Assembly: GCA_018433975.1 (NCBI GenBank)
Contig: JAHDQE010000034.1
Location: 52,575 to 116,574, forward strand
Length of the DNA stretch: 64,000 nucleotides
Direction of reading: 5' to 3'
Source: Ornatilinea sp.
Lineage (GTDB): Bacteria > Chloroflexota > Anaerolineae > Anaerolineales > Anaerolineaceae
Positions 33,670-43,273 of the stretch are shown one piece after another. Under the pieces are notes generated by a model that saw nothing but the letters and a program-made list of their open reading frames with translations, did no database searches and was not told the DNA's origin. Positions within the stretch are counted from its first letter, which is position 1; each line of letters starts with the position of its first letter. Position numbers and translations under genes: made by a program.

Positions 33670-34845
33670 CTATTCACCTTTTAATGGTTGCAGAGGTAAT
33701 GGAAGCATCGAACGGATCAAGATCGACCGGATACCTCTATTATTATATATTTTCGTGTTTTTTGAAAAGGCCCTCAGTATAGACTTTAAGACCATCATTC
33801 TTTTTCCCTCCGAATAAGCTCGAAAGGCCAATACCACATGCAACCGGCTTAATAAATTGGAACGCAAATCCTCGTCAGGAATATCGGATAAGATTTCCAA
33901 CAGAACCGAAACAGCGTCGTCAACATCAATATCCAAAACTAGATATAACAATGGAAGGACCGTATCCGTCCGCCAATTAGTGATATCAGGAGAATTTTGA
34001 AAAGCTTTATTCGCGTAACCCCGTGCAATCCGAATTTTTCCCCTATTATCCGCGTCACTCCGATGACACATGGGGCGAACCAGATGCAAATAAGTCCGCG
34101 CAAAGATTTCGTCTTTTAACCGGGCCGTCTCGGCAGGAAGCTCCGGGTGACTAAAAACTTTGTCAAGAATTCTAAGCATTGCCCCCTCGGTCCGATCTAA
34201 ATTCTTGCCCTTTGAATCTGGACTATTAACATACACGCATAAAATCTTCTCAATTGTGTCAAACTGATAACCTGCCAGAGCCATTCGAAGCCAGAAGTCC
34301 TGTTCTTCTCGCACTGCCAGTGTGGTATCAAACCCATGCACCTTTTTCAAACATTGGCGTTTAAAGAGAGCCGTATGCACCGGAAACAACCCATAGATAT
34401 CCTTCCACAAGATTTCATTTAGGACATCCTTCATCGAGCATTGTAATTTGAATTCAATATTAATCGTTTCGTCCTGCGCACTGATAACTCGCCAATCACA
34501 AAGCACAATATCAATGCTCGGGTGATCGCACAAGTAAGAAACCTGCTCCTCGATTTTAGTTGGTAAATAATAATCGTCTGAATCCAAAAAACCAATATCA
34601 TCGCCGGTAGCAGCCTTCAACCCCATGTTTCTGGCTTGGCCAACTCCCCCATTGGGTTCCTCGATAACTTTAATCTGGTCACCGTATTTTGACAACACGG
34701 TCAGGGTATCATCTGTAGAACCATCATCCACAACAATGAGTTCAATATTGTGATAAGTTTGGGTAAGGACACTTTCAACTGACCGGCTGATCACTTTCGC
34801 CCTGTTATAGGTAGGAATAATTACTGAGATTTTAGGCATATCCAT
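33670..34845 (-). CDS. GT2 glycosyltransferase with helical module (tandem copy 1)
   Basis: 391 residues; AAGGAG before the ATG, in the same flank as its paralogue. GT-A core: ISVIIPTYNRAKVISRSVESVLTQTY, IELIVVDDGSTDDT, DDIGFLDSDDYYLPTK and VREEQDFWLRMALAGYQF, followed by the C-terminal helical module. The protein is collinear with that at 32217. It lies downstream of the DegT aminotransferase on the same strand. The 277-base gap to the next copy contains two direct CTTGACTTTTCGT repeats (33617-33629 and 33637-33649), the second extended into a small hairpin, and no gene. Confidence 0.92.
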   Translation of the reverse strand: MDMPKISVIIPTYNRAKVISRSVESVLTQTYHNIELIVVDDGSTDDTLTVLSKYGDQIKVIEEPNGGVGQARNMGLKAATGDDIGFLDSDDYYLPTKIEEQVSYLCDHPSIDIVLCDWRVISAQDETINIEFKLQCSMKDVLNEILWKDIYGLFPVHTALFKRQCLKKVHGFDTTLAVREEQDFWLRMALAGYQFDTIEKILCVYVNSPDSKGKNLDRTEGAMLRILDKVFSHPELPAETARLKDEIFARTYLHLVRPMCHRSDADNRGKIRIARGYANKAFQNSPDITNWRTDTVLPLLYLVLDIDVDDAVSVLLEILSDIPDEDLRSNLLSRLHVVLAFRAYSEGKRMMVLKSILRAFSKNTKIYNNRGIRSILIRSMLPLPLQPLKGE

Positions 34846-34942
34846 TTTGCACTCTCCTTATCCAAACCCGACTTAATTCACTTTGACATCCTTTTAAACA
34901 GACCTTCATTACTGGCACGTACCTTTATCCAAAACTAACTAT

Positions 34943-36157
34943 CTATCCAGCAGTCCTTTGGATGCTTTTAAACCCTTCCCGGACTTCAGCCGAATGCGCT
35001 ATTACAAAATGCATAATTTGGGCAATTTTTCCGATGTCGCCAGGAGAAATTGCTGTACCGGTTGGCATTGCCAGAATGCGCTGTGATAAATCATTCGTAA
35101 CCGGCAGCAGCAATCCGGCATGCGGAAAATAGGAACGATAAGGTTCCATCAAATGACAACCCGGATAAAAATATCTCCGGGTTAATACATTTTCCGCCCA
35201 CAAAATATCCATCATCTGATCACGACTGACTCCCGCAATGGTCTCGTCCAAGTCCAAGATAATATACTGGTAATTACATTTTTCGCTTTCATTAAACAAC
35301 TTCAGCTCAACACCGGGAATTCGTTTAATTTCGCTCTCGTAACACTTATAATTTCGATAGTTTACCGCAATAATCTCCTCTAAGCTCTCCAAAGACGTAA
35401 GGCCCATCGCTGCGGAGAGTTCGTTCATCTTTCCATTCGTACCAATATAGACAACTTTATCAATGTCCTCAAACCCAAAGTTTTTCATCAATCGAACTTT
35501 ATTGGCCAATTCATCATCGTTTGTCACCACCGCGCCACCTTCACCGGAATTCAAGAATTTAGTGGCATGAAAACTTAATACTTCAGCATCCCCAAAATTT
35601 CCAATCATTTTTCCGTGAAAAGAACACCCAAAAGCATGTGCGGCATCAAACAATAATTTCAGATTTCGTCGTTCGGCAATCTCTTCCAGAGCATCAATAT
35701 CACAAGGACGACTCCATAAATGCACACCTACAATTCCCGTCGTTCGAGGTGTGATTAATTCTTCTACCCGGTTTGGATCAATCGTGCAGGTATCCGGATC
35801 AATATCACAAAAAACAGGGGTAATTTCTTGCCATTGAAGCGCGTGAGCAGTGGCTACGAAAGTCATCGACGGCACAATAACTTCACCTTTTAATCCTGCG
35901 GCTCGAAAAGCAATCTCTAAACCGATTGTGGCGTTACACATAGCAATACAATGCTTCACGCCAATCAGATCCGCAATCCGCTGTTCGAATTCACTGACGT
36001 AAGGCCCGTGATTCGTCAGCCATCTACGATCAAGAATATCGTTAAATCGATCAAAAAGCTTTTCTCTATTACCAATATTTGGACGACCTACATGCAGCAG
36101 CTCTGTAAATTCAGGCGCGCCGCCGAAGATTGCAAGATGATCAAGAGAGGTTTTCAT
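34943..36157 (-). CDS. DegT/DnrJ/EryC1/StrS aminotransferase
   Basis: 404 residues, fold-type I PLP enzyme. Landmarks: GPYVSEFEQRIADLIGVKHCIAMCNATIGLEIA (phosphate loop), EVIVPSMTFVATAHALQWQ, GVHLWSRPCDIDALEEIAERRNLKLLFDAAHAFG with Asp171 on the pyridine nitrogen, and SFHATKFLNSGEGGAVV with the Schiff-base Lys200. The family transaminates nucleotide-linked keto sugars to amino sugars. The presence of the adjacent FemAB-like genes suggests that the amino group made here is later acylated or aminoacylated, which is inference. AAAGGA precedes the ATG. Confidence 0.95.
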   Translation of the reverse strand: MKTSLDHLAIFGGAPEFTELLHVGRPNIGNREKLFDRFNDILDRRWLTNHGPYVSEFEQRIADLIGVKHCIAMCNATIGLEIAFRAAGLKGEVIVPSMTFVATAHALQWQEITPVFCDIDPDTCTIDPNRVEELITPRTTGIVGVHLWSRPCDIDALEEIAERRNLKLLFDAAHAFGCSFHGKMIGNFGDAEVLSFHATKFLNSGEGGAVVTNDDELANKVRLMKNFGFEDIDKVVYIGTNGKMNELSAAMGLTSLESLEEIIAVNYRNYKCYESEIKRIPGVELKLFNESEKCNYQYIILDLDETIAGVSRDQMMDILWAENVLTRRYFYPGCHLMEPYRSYFPHAGLLLPVTNDLSQRILAMPTGTAISPGDIGKIAQIMHFVIAHSAEVREGFKSIQRTAG

Positions 36158-36194
36158 GAGTTGTCATCCTTTTTCAAAGTAAGCAGTATATGTT

Positions 36195-37100
36195 TTAATT
36201 AAATTCTCCAAAACGGTAAGCAGGAAAATATTGTGTTGTAGGAGTATTTCTACTCAGCACCAATTCATTGTATTTATCATAATCAAAAATTCGTCCACAA
36301 AAGTAGGTTTGTTTTGTGTTAGTAGCCCACCAACTTTTATATTGGCTCAAACCGTCACCACCATCCGCTGATACCCCAACCCCACCGCCCAGATCAACCC
36401 ATCGGGCTTCACCTCGAAAATGTTGAAATGAATAATAATCCAGTGCATAAGTAGCATCCAGATCGTAACCCTCTTGGGTGCAGGCTCCAAGATGGGCATG
36501 AACAACATCTCCCTGTATTAGATAGATTTGTGCCCCAACGGTCTTTCCTTGATAGAGCGCTCTGATCATAACGGTTCCTGGTATTTGGAATTGCTGCAAG
36601 AAAGCATCCCGAGAAAAAGATCGGATCCCTTTGATGTCATGTTTCTTGATTAGAACGTCATAGACATCCAACCAGTCATCAATCCGTGTAACAGGTTCTT
36701 CAACAACATCCATTTCCAATTTATTTAAAGCCTTACGGGCGTGCTTACGACGTCTCTTCCCGCCAATTTCTTCCATAGGAACATTTAAATCGACAATATA
36801 ATGTTGTTTAAATGGTTTGAAAACATCCTTAAAGTTATCTTCAAGCAGAGAAGGATTAAAATCTCCAAAAGGATCCGTCACTAAAGAGACACAAACCGTA
36901 TCCTCACTCATAGCCTCTAAATCCTTCGAGAGCTTGGCCCAATCTTCACAAACAAAAAAAGGGTATAACCCCATTGCATCTTTGTAGTCGCCGCCTGGTG
37001 TATCGCGTTCTAATACCCACCCACCACAGTGGTGAAGCTCCCGCGGAGCCCCAAACTTTTGCAACGACCAAGCATAATCGGCATGATTGTACCCATTCAT
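36195..37100 (-). CDS. FemAB/GNAT-like acyl- or aminoacyl-transferase
   Basis: 301 residues, soluble. The centre KRRRKHARKALNKLEMDVVEE and DWLDVYDVLIKKHDIKGIRSFSRDAFLQQF precedes a GNAT-like half: VMIRALYQGKTVGAQIYLIQGDVVHAHLGACTQEGYDLDATYALDYYSFQHF and VDLGGGVG. This matches the BioF2-like/FemAB acetyltransferase group, some of which add amino acids to peptidoglycan or acyl groups to polysaccharides. It is shorter than the three paralogues at 38443-42405 and lacks their N-terminal domain. GAGAGG lies before the ATG. Likely substrate: the cluster's amino sugar. Confidence 0.8.
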   Translation of the reverse strand: MNGYNHADYAWSLQKFGAPRELHHCGGWVLERDTPGGDYKDAMGLYPFFVCEDWAKLSKDLEAMSEDTVCVSLVTDPFGDFNPSLLEDNFKDVFKPFKQHYIVDLNVPMEEIGGKRRRKHARKALNKLEMDVVEEPVTRIDDWLDVYDVLIKKHDIKGIRSFSRDAFLQQFQIPGTVMIRALYQGKTVGAQIYLIQGDVVHAHLGACTQEGYDLDATYALDYYSFQHFRGEARWVDLGGGVGVSADGGDGLSQYKSWWATNTKQTYFCGRIFDYDKYNELVLSRNTPTTQYFPAYRFGEFN

Positions 37101-37142
37101 CTTTTGGCCTCTCGTATATTTCGGAAAGATGTCAAAAAGTAT

Positions 37143-38378
37143 TTATTCGGCTTGGAGAGTCACCTCGTGCCAGTCAGCCTTTGGAGCCACAACCCCGGCT
37201 TTCCCATCTCTCACAATCCCTTTAAGTTGAAACGTCACGTTAGAGCGAGAAACATGAAGCAGATCGGTTGTCCGATCAAAAATAAAAACATTCAGACTGT
37301 AAAAATCGGGTTGTAGAAATAATGGGCCAATACTTACTTCAAATTTTCCTTCTTTGTGAGCATTCATCGAATAATCTCTTGGGCTTACGATCGTCGCACA
37401 ATGTAACCCATCAGCCCGCCAGATTCGGATAGCATAACCCGGTTCTTCAATCGGATTGTTGGCATAATATTCGCACCGGATCACCAGTGGCTCATCCACC
37501 TCAAATTCGGATGTCGGTTCATTACGGGGATTCAACAATTCAAGATTTGTTATCGCCGCAGATTTGACGCCGCCGGAATGCTCTACTTCTTTACCAAACT
37601 TATCTTCAACTGCTGCTTTCAGAGCTGCTTCACGTTCTAGGTCTCGATACCTCTGGACAACATCATCCGCCCCTCCCTCTTCAATGATTTCCCCCTTCTG
37701 TAAGAGCAAAACCCGCTCACAAAAATTCGTCACATTGAGCAAATTGTGAGAAATGAAAACAATCGTTGCACCACTGTCACGGAGCTCATTCATTTTTGCC
37801 ACAGATTTGACTTGAAAAGAGATGTCCCCAACAGACAAAACTTCGTCAATCAGTAATAGTTCGGCTTTTACATGTGCGGCAATTGAGAAAGCCAGACGCA
37901 CATACATACCAGAAGAATAACGCTTTACCGGAGTATCAATGAACCTTTCTAACCCGGCAAATTCAATAATATCAGACATGGAAATTGCAATTTCATCGCG
38001 TTTCAATCCAAGAATTGTTCCATTCAAATAAACATTTTCTCTGCCTGTCAAGTCAGGGTGAAATCCTGCACCCAATTCAATTAGGGCCGCCATTCTACCA
38101 CGGGTAACGATGTGACCACTGGTAGGTAAAGTGACTTTCGAAAGCAGCTTCAGTGTGGTACTTTTACCGGCGCCATTATTACCAATAATCCCCAAAATTT
38201 CACCTTCTTCAACATGGAAACTAACATTCTTCAAAGCCCAAAAATAGGCATCCTTGGACGGAATATCTTTCCGGTGAAAAAGATTGTGGCTTGTTTGAGA
38301 AATCGCTTCACGCAAACTTGTCCGATTGACCCCAAGACGATAAGCTTTAGAGACATTTTCAAAATCAATTACAGACAT
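37143..38378 (-). CDS. wzt: Polysaccharide ABC exporter ATPase, Wzt type
   Basis: 411 residues. The ATPase domain (1-250) has Walker A GNNGAGKST (66-74), the signature YSSGM (154-158) and Walker B LLLIDE (174-179). These features belong to the Wzt/TagH/RfbE polysaccharide and teichoic-acid exporter ATPases. A C-terminal beta-sandwich (about 270-405, with IRCEYYANNPIEEPGYAIRIWRADG and FLQPDFYSLNVFIFD) corresponds to the Wzt carbohydrate-binding domain, which recognises the capped end of the finished polymer. It therefore pairs with the permease at 42461, although four genes lie between them. Export would occur across the cytoplasmic membrane from a lipid carrier. Confidence 0.93.
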   Translation of the reverse strand: MSVIDFENVSKAYRLGVNRTSLREAISQTSHNLFHRKDIPSKDAYFWALKNVSFHVEEGEILGIIGNNGAGKSTTLKLLSKVTLPTSGHIVTRGRMAALIELGAGFHPDLTGRENVYLNGTILGLKRDEIAISMSDIIEFAGLERFIDTPVKRYSSGMYVRLAFSIAAHVKAELLLIDEVLSVGDISFQVKSVAKMNELRDSGATIVFISHNLLNVTNFCERVLLLQKGEIIEEGGADDVVQRYRDLEREAALKAAVEDKFGKEVEHSGGVKSAAITNLELLNPRNEPTSEFEVDEPLVIRCEYYANNPIEEPGYAIRIWRADGLHCATIVSPRDYSMNAHKEGKFEVSIGPLFLQPDFYSLNVFIFDRTTDLLHVSRSNVTFQLKGIVRDGKAGVVAPKADWHEVTLQAE

Positions 38379-38442
38379 ATTGTTTTCTAGACCTCGTAGG
38401 CAAAATAATCATACAATTATTTTATTGATTACCTGTTTATTG

Positions 38443-39708
38443 TTAAGTAGATTGATTAATATCTTCACGAGCGTCAAAATAAGCAATTTGATACGGCTTG
38501 AAGACTGCTAAACCAGCTAACCCATCATCTAGAGCAGATTTCAACTTACCCTTCTGGATTTCAGATATTGGATCTTGAACATCATTTTTTAAAACCACAC
38601 CATAAAACTTCTTGTGACTCTCCACAATTAAACCAATTTGTTCAAGGTTTTCAAGAAGTTCCGATGATGGATTTTGCATCAGCAAAGTCCATTGACTACG
38701 AACAGAAATTTGATTAACTGATTTAGGATAATAATAACGTTCAACCTCTGGCCTAAACGTTTTCTTAAAACGAAAAACTCCATCGGAGCGTAATGGATTA
38801 CTGGTACCCAAATCAAGATATTCCATCCCTTGATCTTGTGCCCATCTCCCCGCTTCCCACATAATCATTGTAAATATCCCTGAATGAAGTAATTCCTGAT
38901 TACCATCCAGCACTCCGCCCACAATACCAAAACCGATGTTTCCTCGATTCATAACCAGCGAACCTGCCACTGGCTCAGAACCACGGTAAAACATAATCAA
39001 TCCACCTTTTGAGAAAAAATTCCACAAATCGTCATATTCCTTGATCCATGCCGTCTCGCCGTGACGGTCAGCAGTGTAAGGAAGATACATTTTACGATAA
39101 AACAAGTCAAAATCTTCTTGCTTCTTACTGAAACGTATTTCTATCCCTTGGTTACGTATACGCTTAAGATATTTTCGAACGCCCCTGTACTTGGAAGTTG
39201 TTACTAAAGAATCAAGCGGTTCTTGAAGAGACATGACCTGCCGAATGAGATAGGGAATTTCTACCACAAAGGCCGAGTGAAATTTTCGCTTGTAAAAAGG
39301 ACTTAGCACAACCACAACCATCTGTGCACCTTCGGAAAACCATTTATCGGTTTGCGAAGGCAGTGTCCACAAACTACATCGACCAAGAAATTCTACATTT
39401 GTGTCCTCAGAAACAAGGATTTTTTGTGTAAAATATGGGATTCCGGATTCATTCCCCACAAAAATAACCTTACCCAACCGGCTTTGAAGCTCATAAACCT
39501 CGGATCGGGGAAATTGTTGAATAAACAAAGCCAGGTTGCCGATTCCAAAAACTAATCGCTGAAGATAGAATCGCAAATAATCATTTCGAATTTTCTCCGT
39601 ACTGAGCAATTTTCTATTACAGAGATGGATAATATCATCCATCCAGTGGTTAATTTTAACTTTAATCGCACGGTAGATTGAAAAAACTCGCGAAGAATCA
39701 GAGGGCAT
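38443..39708 (-). CDS. FemAB/GNAT-like transferase, paralogue 3
   Basis: 421 residues. N-terminal domain (about 1-180) with FIQQFPRSEVYELQSRLGKVIFVG and LGRCSLWTLPSQTDKWF, shared only with the next two genes. FemAB-like core with DFDLFYRKMYLPYTADRHGE, GGLIMFYRGSEPVAGSLV and LDLGTSNPLRSDGVFRFKK. C-terminal tail with KFYGVVL and DDGLAGLAVFKPYQIAYFD. The core motifs are those of GNAT-type BioF2/FemAB enzymes. No signal peptide or clear membrane helix. AGGAG is close to the ATG. One of three tandem homologues lying between exporter permease and ATPase; probably modifies the glycan before export. Confidence 0.8.
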   Translation of the reverse strand: MPSDSSRVFSIYRAIKVKINHWMDDIIHLCNRKLLSTEKIRNDYLRFYLQRLVFGIGNLALFIQQFPRSEVYELQSRLGKVIFVGNESGIPYFTQKILVSEDTNVEFLGRCSLWTLPSQTDKWFSEGAQMVVVVLSPFYKRKFHSAFVVEIPYLIRQVMSLQEPLDSLVTTSKYRGVRKYLKRIRNQGIEIRFSKKQEDFDLFYRKMYLPYTADRHGETAWIKEYDDLWNFFSKGGLIMFYRGSEPVAGSLVMNRGNIGFGIVGGVLDGNQELLHSGIFTMIMWEAGRWAQDQGMEYLDLGTSNPLRSDGVFRFKKTFRPEVERYYYPKSVNQISVRSQWTLLMQNPSSELLENLEQIGLIVESHKKFYGVVLKNDVQDPISEIQKGKLKSALDDGLAGLAVFKPYQIAYFDAREDINQST

Positions 39709-39737
39709 AAGCTAGCTCCTTTTGTTTTTGTGCACGT

Positions 39738-41006
39738 TTATTCCTCACAATTTTTAATTTCAGCATTTCCACCAAAAACGACCTTCGAATTTGGAGACAC
39801 GATCATAATTCCAGAAAGTCCATCTTTCATAGCTTCACTTAATTCTGTCTCCAACCAATCAGCTTCACTTTGAGTGTTACCTTGAGAGAAAATAACGCCA
39901 TAATATTTGCCATTATCCTCGGTAATGACACCTTTTTCATTAAGATATTCCAAAAACTCCTCAGATGGTTTTTCCATCAGATAAAATAAATCGTTTTGGA
40001 TAGATCTAAACCTGCGAGCCCGTGCCCCCCAGTCTTTTTTATACGAGAACACACCATTTGATCTCCAGGCCGATCCTGCCCCCATATTCAATTTTGCGAG
40101 ACCATGCTTACTTGTCCACTCAAACACGGACCAGATATTAAAAGTGTAAACTTCTTTTCGGATAAGATCTTTGTTTCCCTCAAGAATTCCAGCCTCCAGA
40201 CCAAAACAAGTTTGTTCTTTAGGGATAAACATCATCCCTGCAACTGGTTTCTGGTCTTCCTTAACCATCATCAACCCGCCGCGGTTAAAATTTTCCAATG
40301 CTCCGTCATACGACGTGATAGCAGCCGCTTTTCCATGACGCTGCGTGATATAAGGTAGGTACATCTTATAATAATACAGATCGAAATCACTTTTTTCATG
40401 GGTAAAATAACTTTCGAACTGCGCCCGTCGTCGGGAACGATTCAACTTCTGACGAACAACACGAAAATTGGATCGGTTACAAAAATCATCAAGATTTTCC
40501 GGCAGAGATATTTCCTGTTCTATTAATTCCGGGCTAGAAACAACAAATGCTGTGCTAAAACGAAAAGGGAAAAGCGGACTGAACTCACAAACAACCATCT
40601 CAACATCATTTAAAAGCCATTGTTTTGCAAGAGAAGGTAAATTCCATACCTTGAATCGCCCAAAAGATTGTAAGGGAGCATCACTAGACTTGTCATATAG
40701 ATTCTGAAAAGTATCCGCCCCATGCTCTGTACCAACATAAATCACTCGTCCGGCCGGACTGATAATATAGTAAGCCTCAGCCCTGGCAAATTGTTGCAAT
40801 AGCCTGGCAAGGGAGCCAATAAACCATGCGAACTTCAAAACAACAGTCCCTTGGAAGGATTGTCCAAGCTCTTCTTCATTACCCAGAATAGAGTTACAGC
40901 GCTGGATGACACGATCCATGAATGCGTTTAAGCGCACTTTAACATTCCGGTAAACCTTTAATGGGCTGGAAGAATCAGGTAATTGGTCTTTATTTTTAAT
41001 TTCCAT
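39738..41006 (-). CDS. FemAB/GNAT-like transferase, paralogue 2
   Basis: 422 residues, the same three-part layout as its neighbours: N-terminal domain (LLQQFARAEAYYIISPAGRVIYVG, GRFKVWNLPSLAKQW), FemAB-like core (DFDLYYYKMYLPYITQRHGK, RGGLMMVKEDQKPVAGMMF, LNMGAGSAWRSNGVFSYKK) and tail (KYYGVIF, MKDGLSGIMIVSP). The Asp of LDLG is replaced by Asn here (LNMG). It is clearly diverged from both neighbours, so the triplet is old. Acyl or aminoacyl transfer to the polymer is inferred from the family and setting. The donor is unknown: acyl-CoA for GNAT enzymes, aminoacyl-tRNA for true Fem proteins. Confidence 0.8.
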   Translation of the reverse strand: MEIKNKDQLPDSSSPLKVYRNVKVRLNAFMDRVIQRCNSILGNEEELGQSFQGTVVLKFAWFIGSLARLLQQFARAEAYYIISPAGRVIYVGTEHGADTFQNLYDKSSDAPLQSFGRFKVWNLPSLAKQWLLNDVEMVVCEFSPLFPFRFSTAFVVSSPELIEQEISLPENLDDFCNRSNFRVVRQKLNRSRRRAQFESYFTHEKSDFDLYYYKMYLPYITQRHGKAAAITSYDGALENFNRGGLMMVKEDQKPVAGMMFIPKEQTCFGLEAGILEGNKDLIRKEVYTFNIWSVFEWTSKHGLAKLNMGAGSAWRSNGVFSYKKDWGARARRFRSIQNDLFYLMEKPSEEFLEYLNEKGVITEDNGKYYGVIFSQGNTQSEADWLETELSEAMKDGLSGIMIVSPNSKVVFGGNAEIKNCEE

Positions 41007-41139
41007 CCCTTTTTACCCTCTATTTTACATTGCCCAATTTACATGTTAGTATAACCGCACCATTTAATGTTCGATATATGCTTTTCTCCGAATCCTTATA
41101 CGTTTCAAAATGGCGCTTTCTGAAACATCTGTCCATCTA

Positions 41140-42405
41140 TCAAACATTAAATATTTTGCTTTGGTAAGGACCAACAACAACCATACCGGACAACCCCTCA
41201 TGTAGCGCTTGTTGAACAACGTCCCCTGTCTCAGATAGTTCTGTTTGAGCACTCTCTAAGAATTGAACACCCAAAAATTTCCCGTTATATTCAGTAATCA
41301 GCCCTAACGCATTTACTCGCTGAAACATCACAGCGGTGGGACTTTTCATTAAAAAGTGTCGTTTGCTCCGTATAAAACTATAGAGGCGGTGAACAGTTGC
41401 ACCCCATCGATGCTTAAAGATAAAAACACCGTTCGATCTCAAAGCTTTCGAGCCACCCATATCGATCCGTCTCACGCCTTGCGAGAAAAACCATTGAATC
41501 ATCGACCAGATCGTAATCGTCTGGATTCCTAACCGAATTAACTCCGGGTCTGCATCCAATACACCAATATCGACGAACAACCCTTTTTCTTTTGTAGTCG
41601 CAACCAGAATTCCAGCAACAGGTTTGCCATTACGAGTAGACAGAATCAACCCGCCCCGATTAAACCACCAATGCAAAGACTCATAGGGTTCAACATAACC
41701 GCTTTCTTTATGCCGGTTGACGATTAATGGCACATACATTTGGTGATAGAAAAGGTCAAAATCTGCTTCGTCACGGGTAAATCGGTAGCTAAAGTCCATG
41801 CGCTGCGCCCGATTAATAAGGCGTCGGATTGGACCAAATTTTCCTCCGCTCAGCATTGTCTCTAAATCAGAGGGAATTGACAGTTTTTGTGTAATCCAAA
41901 TAGGAGCACTGACCCTGTAAGGAGCACGAAAGCGTAAAGGGAACAACCGGCTTGTTTCCAATACAACCAGTTCTGCCCCATTATCCAAATACTCTTCGGC
42001 AAGGGAAGGCAGCTTCCAAACAGACACTTTCCCTAGATTGGTAATCTCAACATCTTTGCCCTCAAACAAAAGTTCGCTCAATTCATTCAATTCGGTGGGA
42101 CCGCCGGAATAAATAACGATATTACCTTCACAAATAATTTGATATAAATCAACGCCGCGTGATTGATTTAGAAGGAGTACAAAATCACCTGCAAAACGGG
42201 TGATTTCAAGCACCCAGCGCTTCAGGTAAGGCTGAGGCACGAATTCCGCATTCCACATCACTTTCTTGCAGGTATCTAAAATTTTAGCTGTTATCGCTCC
42301 CCGATTTTTAACCAAACAATAGATTTGCCATCCAAACCGCCTGGCAAATTTCGGAATAATCTTCCGGATAAACTGCTTCCCCCTGCTATAGGACGATGAA
42401 TTCAT
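41140..42405 (-). CDS. FemAB/GNAT-like transferase, paralogue 1
   Basis: 421 residues. N-terminal domain (LLNQSRGVDLYQIICEGNIVIYSGG, LGKVSVWKLPSLAEEYL), FemAB-like core (DFDLFYHQMYVPLIVNRHKE, RGGLILSTRNGKPVAGILV, IDMGGSKALRSNGVFIFKHRW) and tail (KFLGVQF, HEGLSGMVVVGPYQSKIF). It is first of the three in transcription order, 55 bases after the permease gene. An N-terminal basic stretch could touch the membrane but no helix is clear. Proposed role: modifies the growing or finished glycan at the inner face of the membrane near the exporter. Confidence 0.8.
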   Translation of the reverse strand: MNSSSYSRGKQFIRKIIPKFARRFGWQIYCLVKNRGAITAKILDTCKKVMWNAEFVPQPYLKRWVLEITRFAGDFVLLLNQSRGVDLYQIICEGNIVIYSGGPTELNELSELLFEGKDVEITNLGKVSVWKLPSLAEEYLDNGAELVVLETSRLFPLRFRAPYRVSAPIWITQKLSIPSDLETMLSGGKFGPIRRLINRAQRMDFSYRFTRDEADFDLFYHQMYVPLIVNRHKESGYVEPYESLHWWFNRGGLILSTRNGKPVAGILVATTKEKGLFVDIGVLDADPELIRLGIQTITIWSMIQWFFSQGVRRIDMGGSKALRSNGVFIFKHRWGATVHRLYSFIRSKRHFLMKSPTAVMFQRVNALGLITEYNGKFLGVQFLESAQTELSETGDVVQQALHEGLSGMVVVGPYQSKIFNV

Positions 42406-42460
42406 AATTGAAAAAATACCAGCAGCAAATAAATACCCCAGAATGTAATTTGCACTTTGC

Positions 42461-43243
42461 TTAAATCAAATCCGCAAATTCTCGCTCGCTTGTCTTAAAA
42501 TAGCGGTAAGCAATGAACAAGAGCGCAAATGACATTACCGTTGCGAGACCAAGGTAAGGCCAATCCGGCATTTGCTGGTATAAAAGCAGACGTCGATACG
42601 TGTCAATAATCACCGCCATAGGGTTGATAAAATAAAACGGCTTTAACCACTCTGGAACCAAGCTAGTAGGATAAATAACTGGAGACAGATACATCCATAC
42701 CTGCAGGACCAGAGGAATGACAAATCGAACATCACGATAAAAGACATTAACTGCCGAAGCCAATAAACTGATGCCATAAATCAATACAATTTGTATTAAC
42801 AAAACAAATGGGACAAGCAAAGCATTCCATCCGATTGGCGTTCGATACCAGACAAACAACAAGACTAAAATACTGACAGAAATCAAGAAGTCGATTAAAC
42901 AAACAAAAATCGCAGACAGAGGCAAGATCTCACGTGGAAAAAAGATCTTGCTTACAAGATTCATGTTGCTAACCAGACTTGGAATTGCAAAAGACAGGGA
43001 GTTGGAAAAAAAAGTCCATGGCAGCAAGGCTGTATACGCGAATACCGGATAAGGAATGCCGTCAGTCGGAACCTTTAGAAATGTAGAAAAAATAACACTA
43101 AATACAATCATTAAGGAAAGCGGCTGTATAATTGCCCAGGCCGCGCCTAAAATGGACTGGCTGTACCGCACCTTAAAATCGCGCTTTGTCCATGTAAAAA
43201 GCAACTCCCGAAAAGCAATTAATTCTTTAATATATGCGACCAT
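42461..43243 (-). CDS. wzm: Polysaccharide ABC exporter permease, Wzm type
   Basis: 260 residues from ATG 43243, chosen because a TTGAAT-17-TACACT promoter ends 31 bases upstream; a longer frame to 43429 would read through the promoter. It opens with the amphipathic FRELLFTWTKRDFKVRYSQSILGAAWAIIQPLSLMIVFSVIF of ABC-2 exporters and has six membrane helices. The conserved LLPWTFFSNSL and SPVIYPTSLVPEWLKPFYFINPMAVIIDTYR are characteristic of Wzm/TagG/RfbA. It forms the channel with the Wzt ATPase at 37143 for undecaprenyl-linked polysaccharide. First gene of the cluster. Confidence 0.94.
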   Translation of the reverse strand: MVAYIKELIAFRELLFTWTKRDFKVRYSQSILGAAWAIIQPLSLMIVFSVIFSTFLKVPTDGIPYPVFAYTALLPWTFFSNSLSFAIPSLVSNMNLVSKIFFPREILPLSAIFVCLIDFLISVSILVLLFVWYRTPIGWNALLVPFVLLIQIVLIYGISLLASAVNVFYRDVRFVIPLVLQVWMYLSPVIYPTSLVPEWLKPFYFINPMAVIIDTYRRLLLYQQMPDWPYLGLATVMSFALLFIAYRYFKTSEREFADLI

Positions 43244-43273
43244 GAAGACTCTCTGCTGTAATTTATTTTTTTT

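Larger units (their letters stand above)
32217..34845. repeat. Tandem gene duplication, about 1.45-kb unit
   Basis: Two 1176-base genes, same strand, same length, 1453 bases from start to start. Similarity extends a short way into both flanks: the AAGGAG leader upstream and about 40 bases after the stop. Confidence 0.85.
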
